From Paraburkholderia tropica (GTDB lineage: Bacteria > Pseudomonadota > Gammaproteobacteria > Burkholderiales > Burkholderiaceae), in the NCBI RefSeq assembly GCF_914484835.1, contig NZ_CAJZAR010000079.1, positions 248,001-312,000 of the forward strand: a stretch of DNA of 64,000 nt, given 5' to 3'. Within the stretch, counting starts at the first letter, position 1. Every line of letters starts with the position of its first letter. Made by a program: the position numbers and the translations under genes. Positions 8,815 through 16,945 of this stretch are shown one piece after another. The notes under the pieces were generated by a model that was given only the letters and a program-made list of their open reading frames with translations, searched no databases and was not told the origin of the DNA.

Positions 8815-8899
8815 CAGAAATAGCAGTAAAGGTGCGGAGCGAATGCGGTCACTTTACCGCACGGCGCGCGCGACGTGCTCTTGACGACGCATCGACATA

Positions 8900-8918
8900 T
8901 ACCTAGAGTATCTAGGTA
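8900..8918. promoter_or_regulatory. Palindromic candidate PadR operator
   Basis: TACCTAGA (8900-8907), GTA, TCTAGGTA (8911-8918) form a perfect inverted repeat with 8-bp arms. It lies in the gap between the leftward padR gene and the rightward cytochrome operon, so it could control either or both. AT-rich symmetric sites with short spacers are usual for PadR proteins; binding by this PadR is inference. Confidence 0.5.
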
Positions 8919-9025
8919 ATTTGCCGGTCTGTCCATCGCGCGTCGAAACGATCTTGCCTTTGGCTGTTTTCATGTCGTCGCGGCCAGAAAGGCGCAATGC
9001 GAACTTCCCTAAGAGGACATGGCCT

Positions 9026-10273
9026 TTGAGAAAACTTCTTCTCGTCGTTCTGTTGCTGTTGAACGGCGCCGGCATGGCGTACGCCGCGCCGCGCGTAGCG
9101 GAGCCAACACTCATCGAGCGCGGCCGCTATCTCGCACAGGCCGCCGACTGCGCGGCGTGTCATTCGGTGCAAAACGCGCCGGCCTTTTCCGGCGGCCTGA
9201 AAATGAACGTGCCGATCGGCGCGATCTATTCGACCAATATCACGCCCGATCCGCAAACCGGTATCGGCCAATATACGGAACGCGATTTCGCCCGCGCGCT
9301 GCGTGAAGGCGTCGCGCGCGACGGCCACGCGCTCTATCCCGCGATGCCGTATACCTCGTACAGCAAGGTCTCGGATGCCGATGTCGCGGCGCTCTACGCG
9401 TATTTCATGCACGGCGTGCCGCCCGTGCATCGCGCCAATCTCACGGCCACGATGCCGTGGCCGCTCACGATGCGCTGGCCGCTCACGCTCTGGAACACGC
9501 TATTTCTCGACGATCGCCGCTATACACCCGACACGCGGCAGAGCGTCGAATGGAATCGCGGCGCCTATCTGGTTCAGGGCCTCGGCCATTGCAGCGCATG
9601 CCACACGCCGCGCGGCGCGGCCTTCCAGGAACTCGCGCTCGACGAGCACGGCGCAGCCTTCCTTTCGGGCGCGGCGCTCGACGGCTGGTTCGCGTCGAAT
9701 CTCACGGCGAACGCCCAAACCGGCATTGGCGCATGGAGCGCGGACGATATCGCCACCTTCCTGAAGACCGGCGCGAACGCGCATGCCACGGCATTCGGAC
9801 CGATGACCTCGGTGATCAATCACAGCACGCAGCATTTGTCCGATCAGGATCTCGCGTCGATTGCGGTTTATCTGAAGTCGTTGAAAGCGGAGAACCGAAA
9901 CGCCAGCACGACGAGTGCCGTCGATCCCGCCGCCATGGCTCACGGCGCGCAAATCTACCGCGACTTTTGCGTGGCCTGTCACCTCGCGAACGGTAGCGGC
10001 ACCGCGCCCTGGCTCGCGCCATTGGTCTGGAATCCTAATGTTATGGAAAACGACCCGCTCTCGCTTATCAACATCACGCTCAACGGCACACCGCATCTCA
10101 CGATCGACGGCCAGCCCGCGCCCTATCCCATGCCCGCGCACCGCGCGGCGCTCAGCAACGCCGATATCGCGGACGTGCTCACCTACACGCGCAACAGTTG
10201 GGGCAATCACGCGCCGGCCGTCGCCGCGCATGAGGTCGACACGCTGCGCAAGCAAACTGGAACGCAACCATGA
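9026..10273 (+). CDS. Triheme c-type cytochrome, electron-acceptor subunit of a molybdenum oxidoreductase
   Basis: Periplasmic or membrane-anchored cytochrome of 415 aa that takes electrons from the downstream Mo/2Fe-2S enzyme. Three heme sites are visible: CAACH near residue 46, CSACH near 191, CVACH near 315. I place the start at TTG 9026: AAGAGGA at 9011-9017 is 8 nt upstream, and the protein then begins with a clean signal peptide (RKLLLVVLLLLNGAGMAYA). The upstream in-frame ATG adds a polar tail, and the ATG at 9019 is in another frame. The stop overlaps the next start by ATGA. Cytochromes of this kind occur with isoquinoline 1-oxidoreductase or aldehyde dehydrogenase (IorAB-like) subunits. 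Confidence 0.88.
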   Translation: MRKLLLVVLLLLNGAGMAYAAPRVAEPTLIERGRYLAQAADCAACHSVQNAPAFSGGLKMNVPIGAIYSTNITPDPQTGIGQYTERDFARALREGVARDGHALYPAMPYTSYSKVSDADVAALYAYFMHGVPPVHRANLTATMPWPLTMRWPLTLWNTLFLDDRRYTPDTRQSVEWNRGAYLVQGLGHCSACHTPRGAAFQELALDEHGAAFLSGAALDGWFASNLTANAQTGIGAWSADDIATFLKTGANAHATAFGPMTSVINHSTQHLSDQDLASIAVYLKSLKAENRNASTTSAVDPAAMAHGAQIYRDFCVACHLANGSGTAPWLAPLVWNPNVMENDPLSLINITLNGTPHLTIDGQPAPYPMPAHRAALSNADIADVLTYTRNSWGNHAPAVAAHEVDTLRKQTGTQP

Positions 10274-10743
10274 CGGCCACGACACCCGACGAATTCACCC
10301 TGCACGTCAACGGCCAGTCCGTGCGCGTGCGAGCCACGCCCGACACGCCGCTGCTCTACGTGCTGCGCGATCAATTGTCCTTGAAGGGTCCGCGTTTCGG
10401 CTGCGGACTCGGTCAGTGCGGCGCCTGCTCGGTGCTCGTCGACGGAAGCGCGCGGCGCTCGTGCGTGATGCCGGTGGCGTCGGCCACGCACGTCAAGATC
10501 ACGACGCTCGAAGGCATGGGCACGCCCAGCGCGCCCGACCCGCTGCAAACCGCCTTCATCGACGAACAGGCCGTGCAGTGCGGCTACTGCATCAACGGCA
10601 TGCTGATTGCGGCGCGTTCGCTGCTGAACGCGAATCCGCATCCCGACGAAGCGCAGATCAAGGACGCGCTCGCATCCAATCTGTGCCGCTGCGGAACGCA
10701 TATGCGTATCGTGCGCGCGATTCTCAAAGCACGAGGTGCGTGA
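10270..10743 (+). CDS. 2Fe-2S subunit of xanthine-dehydrogenase-family oxidoreductase (IorA-like)
   Basis: Small subunit of 157 aa carrying two [2Fe-2S] clusters. The N-terminal plant-type ferredoxin domain has GCGLGQCGACSVLVDG and a fourth ligand in RRSC. The C-terminal all-helical domain has QCGYCINGMLIAA and LCRCGTHMRI. The start overlaps the cytochrome gene stop by 4 nt and the stop abuts the next ATG, so translation is coupled through all three subunits. It relays electrons from the molybdopterin centre to the cytochrome. There is no separate FAD subunit, matching the IorAB/aldehyde-dehydrogenase branch. Confidence 0.94.
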   Translation: MTATTPDEFTLHVNGQSVRVRATPDTPLLYVLRDQLSLKGPRFGCGLGQCGACSVLVDGSARRSCVMPVASATHVKITTLEGMGTPSAPDPLQTAFIDEQAVQCGYCINGMLIAARSLLNANPHPDEAQIKDALASNLCRCGTHMRIVRAILKARGA

Positions 10744-13026
10744 ATGTCGATCGCTGAACCGCTTCAATTTTCGCGCCGCGATTTTCTGCGCCAGGGCGCG
10801 GCGCTCGTCATCGGCTTTTCGTTTGCGCGTATCGCGCCCGCGCAGAATGCAACACGCTCGCCCCCTGCTATCCCAGACGAAATCATCGATGAAAACGCCT
10901 TGCCCGTCGCGCGCGCGAAAACGCTCGACGCCGCGCGCGTCGATGCATTTCTCGTGCTCGAAAGCGACGGCGCGCTCACGCTCTACACGGGCAAGGTCAA
11001 TCTCGGCACCGGCAACACCACAGCGCTCGCGCAGATGGTGGTCGAAGAACTGGAGTTTCCGATCGAGCGTGTGCGCGTCGTGCAAGGCGACACTGCGATG
11101 ACCGTCGATCAAGGGCCGACCAACGGTTCGATGTCGATTCAGGGCGCGGGCATTCAGTTGCGCCAGGCGGCCGCCACGGCGGCGGCGGCGATTCGCGCGG
11201 CCGCCGCGCGCGTGTTTCATATCGCGCCCGGCGACGTTCGCCTCGACAACGGTCAGGTCTTTCGCGATGCGCGCGATACGCAAGGCATCGCGTATCACAC
11301 GCTGCTCGCGAGCCAGCCCGTCGCGCTCGATCTCGACCCGAAGGCGGTGCTCAAGCCACCGAAGCACTATAAGGTCGTGGGCCAGCCGATCAAGCGCGTC
11401 GACGTGCGCGCGAAAGTCTTCGCCGAATTCACGTTCATGCACGACGTTCACGTGGACGGCATGGTGCACGCGCGCATCGTCCATCCTGCTGCGTATGGCG
11501 CGCAATTGCTCGACGTCGACGAGCAGCACGCGAAGCAGGTGCCCGGTTTTCTGCGCACCGTGCGCATCGGCAATCTGCTCGCGGCCATCGCCACCGACGA
11601 GTGGTCGGCGATACGCAGCGCGCGCGCCTTGCGCGTGAAGTGGTCGGCATGGTCGGGCCTGCCGGAGCAAAGCAAACTGTTCGACGTCGTGCGCGCGTTG
11701 CCTGTTCACGATCGCGGGCAGTTGCTCGATCGCGGCCAGGCCACCACCACCATCGAGCATGCCGATAAGGTGATTCGCGCGACTTATTGCTGGCCGATGC
11801 AAACACACGGTTCGATCGGCCCGTCGTGTGCGATCGGCGACTGGCGCGGCGGCAAGCTCACGGTCTGGTCGTCGACGCAGGCGCCGCATATGACGCGCGA
11901 CCAGATCGCCGCGATGATGAAGATCCCGAAAGCCGACGTGCGCCTCATCTATGTCGAAGGCGCGGGCTGCTATGGCCGCAACGGCCACGAGGACGCGACC
12001 GCCGAAGCCGCGCTGCTTTCGCGCGCCGTGGGCAAGCCCGTGCGCGTGCAGTGGATGCGCGAGGACGAGCACGGCTGGGACCCGAAAGGCGCGCCCGTGG
12101 TCTCCGACGTGGCGGGCGTGCTCGACGCGCAGGGCAACATCACAGCGTGGCAGTACACGACGTGGGTGCCCTGGCGCGTCTCCGGCAACGCGGACGTGCC
12201 CTTGCTCGCCGCCGAACTCATGCGCGACTCGGCGATGGTCGACGAGCCGAACAACGCGGGCGGCATGGAGTTCAACATGGTCGCGCCTTACGACGTGCCG
12301 AACATGAGCGTCGCGGTCAACCGCACGACGCGCACGCCGTTGCGTCCTTCGTGGCTGCGCGGACCGGGACGTGTTCAGCATACCTATGCAAATGAGTCGT
12401 TCATGGACGAGCTCGCCGTGGCCGCGCATGCCGATCCGCTCGAATTCCGCTTGCGCCATTTCTCCGATCCACGCGCCCAGGCCGTGTTGCACGCGGTCGA
12501 ACAGCGTGCCGCGTGGCAGCGACGCCCGCTGTTTTCGCTGCGCCAGAGCGCGGATATCGTGCGCGGACGCGGCATGGCCTGCGTGCGCTATGAACCGAAT
12601 CACGCCTACGTGGCCGCTGTCGTCGAAATCGAATTGAATCGCGCGACCGGCGTGATTCAGATCGGCAAGGTGACGGTGGCGCACGATTGCGGTCTCGTCG
12701 TGAATCCCGATGGCGTGCGCAATCAGGTCGAAGGCGAAGTCGTGCAGACGCTCAGCCGCACGCTGTTCGAACAGGTGGACTTCTCGCGCTCGGCGGTCAC
12801 GAGCGTCGACTGGCTCACTTACCGCCTGCTGAAATTTCCCGAGCTGCCTTCGCAGGTCGACGTGATGCTGCTCGACCGTCCCGATCAGCCGCCCGTCGGC
12901 GCGGGCGAACCCACCTGCGCGGTCATTCCTCCGGCGCTCGCGAGCGCCGTGTACGACGCCATCGGCGTGCGTCCTCGCACCATTCCATTCACGCCCGCTT
13001 CGATACTCGCGCTATTGGCCGCGTAA
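10744..13026 (+). CDS. Molybdopterin-binding catalytic subunit (IorB/aldehyde dehydrogenase type), Tat-exported
   Basis: Catalytic subunit of 760 aa of the xanthine dehydrogenase family. The N-terminus carries a twin-arginine signal (SRRDFLRQGAALVIGFSFARIA), so the complex folds with its cofactor in the cytoplasm and works in the periplasm. Recognisable parts: LYTGKVNLGTGNTTALAQMVVEEL, DQGPTNGSMSIQGAG, WPMQTHGSIGPSCAI, the molybdopterin segments near residue 540 (RPSWLRGPGRVQHTYANESFMDELA) and the C-terminal VNPDGVRNQVEGEVVQTLS with a Glu in PVGAGEPTCAVIPPALASAVYDAIG. Oxidation of an aldehyde or N-heterocycle is likely. No XdhC-type maturation gene is adjacent. Confidence 0.92.
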   Translation: MSIAEPLQFSRRDFLRQGAALVIGFSFARIAPAQNATRSPPAIPDEIIDENALPVARAKTLDAARVDAFLVLESDGALTLYTGKVNLGTGNTTALAQMVVEELEFPIERVRVVQGDTAMTVDQGPTNGSMSIQGAGIQLRQAAATAAAAIRAAAARVFHIAPGDVRLDNGQVFRDARDTQGIAYHTLLASQPVALDLDPKAVLKPPKHYKVVGQPIKRVDVRAKVFAEFTFMHDVHVDGMVHARIVHPAAYGAQLLDVDEQHAKQVPGFLRTVRIGNLLAAIATDEWSAIRSARALRVKWSAWSGLPEQSKLFDVVRALPVHDRGQLLDRGQATTTIEHADKVIRATYCWPMQTHGSIGPSCAIGDWRGGKLTVWSSTQAPHMTRDQIAAMMKIPKADVRLIYVEGAGCYGRNGHEDATAEAALLSRAVGKPVRVQWMREDEHGWDPKGAPVVSDVAGVLDAQGNITAWQYTTWVPWRVSGNADVPLLAAELMRDSAMVDEPNNAGGMEFNMVAPYDVPNMSVAVNRTTRTPLRPSWLRGPGRVQHTYANESFMDELAVAAHADPLEFRLRHFSDPRAQAVLHAVEQRAAWQRRPLFSLRQSADIVRGRGMACVRYEPNHAYVAAVVEIELNRATGVIQIGKVTVAHDCGLVVNPDGVRNQVEGEVVQTLSRTLFEQVDFSRSAVTSVDWLTYRLLKFPELPSQVDVMLLDRPDQPPVGAGEPTCAVIPPALASAVYDAIGVRPRTIPFTPASILALLAA

Positions 13027-13079
13027 TTCGCTTTACCGCCAGAACACCGGGCGAATTCATCCTTAACCAGAATTCAAAG

Positions 13080-13128
13080 ATGGATTGAATTCCGCCCCGG
13101 TTACAGCGTTTTCAGTTGGGTAAAGTAC
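13080..13128. promoter_or_regulatory. 49-bp regulatory element, copy 2 (ttdA promoter)
   Basis: Matches the MFS/LysR intergenic element (5301-5349) at 36 of 49 positions without gaps, including TTAC (13101-13104) and GTAA (13120-13123) with the same 15-nt spacer and the conserved TAAAGT (13121-13126). The similarity continues weakly downstream (GGACGGAGACACGTAGCGCG against GGACGCGGACACGTCGCACG). The ttdA start is 165 nt further on, nearly the same leader length as for the MFS gene. Confidence 0.7.
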
Positions 13129-13292
13129 GCACAGATCCCATGCTTCCCGACGGACGGAGACACGTAGCGCGGGCCACGCGAACAGGCCGATCAAAACGGC
13201 TCGCGATTCCCGCCCTCTCGCGCCTTCTCACGCCGCGACGCGCATCGGCAATCTGCCTACCTATCCCCACAGTCACAGTATCAGGAGAAATC

Positions 13293-14192
13293 GTGGACAA
13301 GGAATCGAGTATCCAGTCCCTGACCGACACGATGGCGAAGTTCACGGCCTATATCGGCAAGCGCCTGCCGAAAGACGTGAAAGCCAAACTGTCCGAACTT
13401 CGCACGATGGAGACGAATCCGCTCGCGAAGTCGGTTTACGACTCCATGCACGGCAATCAGGAAGCCGCCGACAAACTCAATCGTCCGAGCTGCCAGGACA
13501 CGGGCGTCATTCAATATTTCGTGGAAGCCGGCGCGCATTTTCCGTTGCTCGGCGAACTCGAGGAAATTCTGCGCGGCGCGACCGAAGGCGCGACGAAACT
13601 CGGGCCGCTGCGTCACAACGCGGTCGAAACGTTCGACGAAAAGAACACCGGCACGAATACCGGCACGCAGATTCCCTGGCTCGACTGGCGCATCGTGCCG
13701 GAAAAGGATAGCTGCACGATCGATGTCTATATGGCGGGCGGCGGCTGCACGCTGCCGGGCGCAGCGAAGGTGCTGATGCCGGGCCAGGGTTACGAAGGCG
13801 TGGCCGAATTCGTCATGGACGTGATCACCGAACGCGGCGTGAACGCGTGCCCGCCGCTGCTCGTGGGCGTGGGCGTGTCGACCTCGGTCGAAACGGCGGC
13901 GCGTCTGTCGAAGCTCGCGATCCTGCGCCCCGTCGATTCGAAGAGTGACAATCCGCGCGCGGCGCTGATGGAACAATTGCTCGAACAAGGGCTGAACGAA
14001 GTCGGCATCGGCCCGCAAGGTCTCACGGGCAACAACAGCGTGATGGGCGTGAATATCGAATCGTCGGCGCGTCATCCGTCGACGATCGGCGTGGCGATCA
14101 ACACGGGTTGCTGGGCGCACCGGCGCGGCAAGATCCGCATCAACGCGGACCTGTCCTACGAAATTCTTTCCCACGAAGGGGTGGTGCTGTGA
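13293..14192 (+). CDS. ttdA: L(+)-tartrate dehydratase subunit alpha (class I fumarase N-terminal family)
   Basis: Catalytic alpha subunit (299 aa), [4Fe-4S] hydro-lyase converting L-tartrate to oxaloacetate with TtdB. Cluster cysteines fit RPSCQDTGV, the GGGCTLPGAAK region and NTGCWAHRRGK, as expected for class I fumarase/tartrate dehydratase. The length is close to E. coli TtdA. I chose GTG 13293 because AGGAGA lies just upstream; the in-frame ATG at 13116 adds a 59-residue Arg-rich extension unknown in the family. The stop overlaps the GTG of ttdB. A class I fumarase-like two-subunit hydratase is the alternative reading; the shared promoter element with a tartrate-type transporter supports tartrate. 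Confidence 0.88.
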   Translation: MDKESSIQSLTDTMAKFTAYIGKRLPKDVKAKLSELRTMETNPLAKSVYDSMHGNQEAADKLNRPSCQDTGVIQYFVEAGAHFPLLGELEEILRGATEGATKLGPLRHNAVETFDEKNTGTNTGTQIPWLDWRIVPEKDSCTIDVYMAGGGCTLPGAAKVLMPGQGYEGVAEFVMDVITERGVNACPPLLVGVGVSTSVETAARLSKLAILRPVDSKSDNPRAALMEQLLEQGLNEVGIGPQGLTGNNSVMGVNIESSARHPSTIGVAINTGCWAHRRGKIRINADLSYEILSHEGVVL

Positions 14193-14797
14193 AGAAGGTC
14201 CTTACGACTCCCATCAAGTCCGAAGATCTCGAGGATCTCAATGTCGGCGACGTCGTCTATCTGACCGGACGGCTCGTCACCTGCCGCGACGTCGCGCATC
14301 GCCGCCTGATCGAACAGGGCCGCGAATTGCCCGTGAATCTCGAAGGCGGCGCGATCTTTCACGCGGGCCCCATCGTGCGCAAGAAAGACGACGGCAGCTT
14401 TGAAATGGTCTCCATCGGCCCGACGACGAGCATGCGCATGGAGAAGTTCGAGCGCGAGTTCATCGAGCAGACCGGTGTGAAGCTGATCGTCGGCAAAGGC
14501 GGCATGGGGCCGGAAACAGCGGCGGGCTGCCAGGAACACAAGGCCGTGCACGCGATTTTCCCCGGCGGCTGCGCGGTGCTCGCGGCGACGCTCGTCGAGG
14601 AAATCGAAGGCGCGGAATGGCAGGATCTCGGCATGCCCGAAACGCTGTGGATCAATCGTGTTAGAGAATTCGGACCCCTGATCATTTCGATCGACACGAA
14701 GGGCAATAATCTGATTCAGCAGAACAAGACGGTGTTCAACGAGAAGAAGAAGCCCATTCTCGATCGCATCAGCAAGGAACTCAGCTTTATCAAGTAA
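14189..14797 (+). CDS. ttdB: L(+)-tartrate dehydratase subunit beta
   Basis: Beta subunit of 202 aa (E. coli TtdB is nearly the same length), equivalent to the C-terminal domain of class I fumarases. Motifs: DVVYLTGRLVTCRDVAHRRL, GGAIFHAGPIVRK, GPTTSMRME, GKGGMGPETAAGCQEHKAVHAIFPGGCAVLAA and the IDTKGNNL segment. It starts at GTG 14189, which overlaps the ttdA stop by 4 nt (GTGA), so the subunits are translationally coupled and made in equal amounts. A hairpin follows. Confidence 0.88.
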   Translation: MKKVLTTPIKSEDLEDLNVGDVVYLTGRLVTCRDVAHRRLIEQGRELPVNLEGGAIFHAGPIVRKKDDGSFEMVSIGPTTSMRMEKFEREFIEQTGVKLIVGKGGMGPETAAGCQEHKAVHAIFPGGCAVLAATLVEEIEGAEWQDLGMPETLWINRVREFGPLIISIDTKGNNLIQQNKTVFNEKKKPILDRISKELSFIK

Positions 14798-14813
14798 GCG
14801 ATAGCGCTGTGAA

Positions 14814-14852
14814 AGACCGCGCGGCGCGAGCCGTATTCGAACCGCGCGGTCT
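14814..14852. terminator. Hairpin between convergent ttdB and TusA/di-iron genes
   Basis: AGACCGCGCGG (14814-14824) pairs perfectly with CCGCGCGGTCT (14842-14852) across a 17-nt loop. There is no clear T-run, but the position just after ttdB and overlapping the stop codon of the convergent gene fits a shared terminator. Confidence 0.6.
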
Positions 14853-16107
14853 ACATGAAATTGCGCGTATGCAGCGACGCGAGTTCTCGCGCTTCGGCCG
14901 CGTCGAAACCCAGGCGCACGAGCCGCGTGTAACGGCCATCGGCCATCTCGCGCATCAGATCCTGCACCCGCGCATAGCCGCGCGCCACGGCGGCCGGTGT
15001 CAGTTCGCCCGCCGCCACGAGTATCAGCGCATCGAAGACTTCTTCGTTGAGGCCCGCCGTGCCCGCCAGCGCACCGTGACGCGCCTCGATCGCGCGCGCC
15101 AGCCGCGTGCGCAAATACGGCTCGCTTTTGAGCCGATAAAGCAGATGCGACATACCGAGCGCCACGTGCCGCGCTTCGTCGCGCGCAGCAAGACGCGCGA
15201 TCTGCCGTGTCAGCGGATCGGGGCCGTGCGCTTGCAGGAATTGCAGCAGCGCCACGAACGTGCCCTCGCCCATCACCGAAAGCAGAAAGCTCGCGAGCGA
15301 AAAATCCGCTTCGTCGAGCAGCGTCTTCAGCGAGGCTTGTCCGCCCGCCGTCGATAAGGCCGGTTCGTGCCCCTTGTGACGAATGCGCCGCGTAAAGACT
15401 TCGATATGCCGCGCTTCGTCGGCGACCTGAATCGCGAGCGCCGCCTGCAATTCCCGATAATGCGGATGCAACTGGCCGAGAAAACGCGCGGGCACGATTA
15501 GCGCAGCATTCTCGTTTTCGACCATATAGGTCATGATCTGCACCACCGCCGCTTCGACGGGCGCGGGCAATTCGAATTCCACCGACCAGTCGATGGCCTC
15601 ATCGGGATTCCATTGCGCCGCGACGGCCTGCGCATAGAGTTCGCCCGCGTTTTCCGCCCAGACTTCCTCTTTGCGATCCAGACGAAATGCGTATGGCGGC
15701 GAGCCCGCCTCCACCTGCGCCCCGCGCGCCGCCAGCCCCCAACCCGGCGACGCACGCGGCAAGACCGCATCGGGCGCACGCGGATCGCTATGACCGCTTT
15801 GCTGCGCGTCGCGCCAACGTCCGTCACGGCCATAGCGGCTGTCGCGTTCGACGAGCGCGTAGCGCCGTTCATCGCCATCCGCGCCATCCGCTCCATCGTT
15901 GTCCGTTTGCCACTGCAGAAGATGGCCTTGCGCGCGGCACCAGTGCGCGAGCATCACGTCCCAGCCGGGCGACGCGCCAATCACGCGCAAGCGCTCGCCC
16001 GGCCTGAGCGCGTCGAGCGCGTGCCGGACCAGCAGATGCGCGCCCGCGTCGAAACCGAGCAACTCAATATCGATAAGCGGGCTCGATGATCCGGCCTTGA
16101 TCGTCAT
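14851..16107 (-). CDS. TusA-like domain fused to ferritin-like di-iron domain
   Basis: Unusual two-domain protein of 418 aa. Residues 11-67 resemble the TusA/SirA fold (IDIELLGFDAG, HALDALRPGERLRVIGASPG, MLAHWCRAQGHLLQW), but the usual CPxP motif after the first strand is replaced by FDAG, so the sulfur-carrying cysteine is absent. Residues 70-175 are a linker. Residues 175-400 form a helical di-iron bundle with likely ligands E197/E199, E231, H234 (DEARH), E281, E311, H314 (DEARH). The ATG at 16107 lies inside the upstream gene (44-nt overlap) but follows GGAGGAGG by 6 nt, so it is well supported. Last gene of a three-gene unit. The reaction is unknown; an oxygen-activating di-iron enzyme is plausible. 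Confidence 0.78.
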   Translation of the reverse strand: MTIKAGSSSPLIDIELLGFDAGAHLLVRHALDALRPGERLRVIGASPGWDVMLAHWCRAQGHLLQWQTDNDGADGADGDERRYALVERDSRYGRDGRWRDAQQSGHSDPRAPDAVLPRASPGWGLAARGAQVEAGSPPYAFRLDRKEEVWAENAGELYAQAVAAQWNPDEAIDWSVEFELPAPVEAAVVQIMTYMVENENAALIVPARFLGQLHPHYRELQAALAIQVADEARHIEVFTRRIRHKGHEPALSTAGGQASLKTLLDEADFSLASFLLSVMGEGTFVALLQFLQAHGPDPLTRQIARLAARDEARHVALGMSHLLYRLKSEPYLRTRLARAIEARHGALAGTAGLNEEVFDALILVAAGELTPAAVARGYARVQDLMREMADGRYTRLVRLGFDAAEARELASLHTRNFM

Positions 16108-16930
16108 AGAACGCCTCCTCCGTGACCGCGCGATCGAGCAAGGCATAGCCGCTCGCGCGGCCGGGCAGCCAGCGCCGGAGCCCTTCCAGTTCGAGCAGCG
16201 GACGCACGCTCGCGTCGTTCCAGTCCATCGAGCGCAGCAGCGCGCCAAAGCGTTGCGCGTCGTCTTCCGGCACGCCGGGGCTCACCGTCATGTTGCAGTG
16301 ATCGAATGCGCCCGTCGTCGCGACGATGCGCGTGCCGCCAGCGGGCAGCGTGCCTTCGTCGGCGAACGCCTTGTAATTGCCTGCGATCATCCACGCCGCG
16401 TCGATCTCGCCGTTCACGAGCGCATGGGCCGCATCGCGTTCGCCGCCGATATGATCGCCGTGCTTGCCGCCGAGCACGTCGAAACGGCGCGCGCGAAAAT
16501 CCTGTTCGGCGACGAGACCGCCCTCGTGACGCAGATGATCGAGCGGAATCAGCGTCGCCTGAGGCGAATCGATCGCGCCGAAACCGATCGTCGCATCGCG
16601 CAGATCGTGCAGCGCCTGTACGCGACTATCGCTTCGCACAATTAGTACGGAATGCAGATCGATATCGGTATCGCGCATGACGAGCGATTGAACCGTTTCG
16701 CCGCGCGCTTCGGCCATGCGCTGCGCCCGTATCCACGCGAGCGGGGAATTCCAGGCGAAGGCGATATCGCCGGCGAATTGCGCCTCGACCTGGGTTTCGT
16801 AATTCGAATACAGCAGATAGTCGATCGCCAGTCCCTGCCCGGCGAACCACGATTTAAAGCCTTCCCAGATCGTGACGACCTTGGGTGCATAGGCGACGGC
16901 GCCGAGCATCAGCGGTGCGTGTCGTGACAT
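16064..16930 (-). CDS. PhnD-like substrate-binding-fold protein without signal peptide
   Basis: Protein of 288 aa with the fold pattern of phosphonate/SsuA-type binding proteins: LMLGAVAYAPKVVTIWEGFKSWF, YLLYSNYETQVEAQFAGDIAFAWNSPLAW, LHSVLIVRSDSRVQALHDLRDATIGFGAIDSPQATLIPL, HALVNGEIDAAWMIAGNY. It has neither a signal peptide nor a lipobox and no permease or ATPase gene is nearby, so it probably works in the cytoplasm as a ligand-binding or catalytic protein. It starts 15 nt after the flavoprotein stop and overlaps the di-iron gene by 44 nt, so the three are one operon. Confidence 0.78.
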   Translation of the reverse strand: MSRHAPLMLGAVAYAPKVVTIWEGFKSWFAGQGLAIDYLLYSNYETQVEAQFAGDIAFAWNSPLAWIRAQRMAEARGETVQSLVMRDTDIDLHSVLIVRSDSRVQALHDLRDATIGFGAIDSPQATLIPLDHLRHEGGLVAEQDFRARRFDVLGGKHGDHIGGERDAAHALVNGEIDAAWMIAGNYKAFADEGTLPAGGTRIVATTGAFDHCNMTVSPGVPEDDAQRFGALLRSMDWNDASVRPLLELEGLRRWLPGRASGYALLDRAVTEEAFYDDQGRIIEPAYRY

Positions 16931-16945
16931 GGCGTGTTGTCTCCG

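Noticed and set aside
8921..9025. Upstream ATG for the cytochrome gene
   Set aside because: It would place a polar 35-residue stretch before the signal peptide and lacks a ribosome-binding site.
10207..12684. Very long minus-strand open frame (over 800 codons) opposite the molybdenum oxidoreductase genes
   Set aside because: It is Arg/His-rich with no recognisable domain and lies fully antisense to three well-supported genes; an artefact of high GC content.
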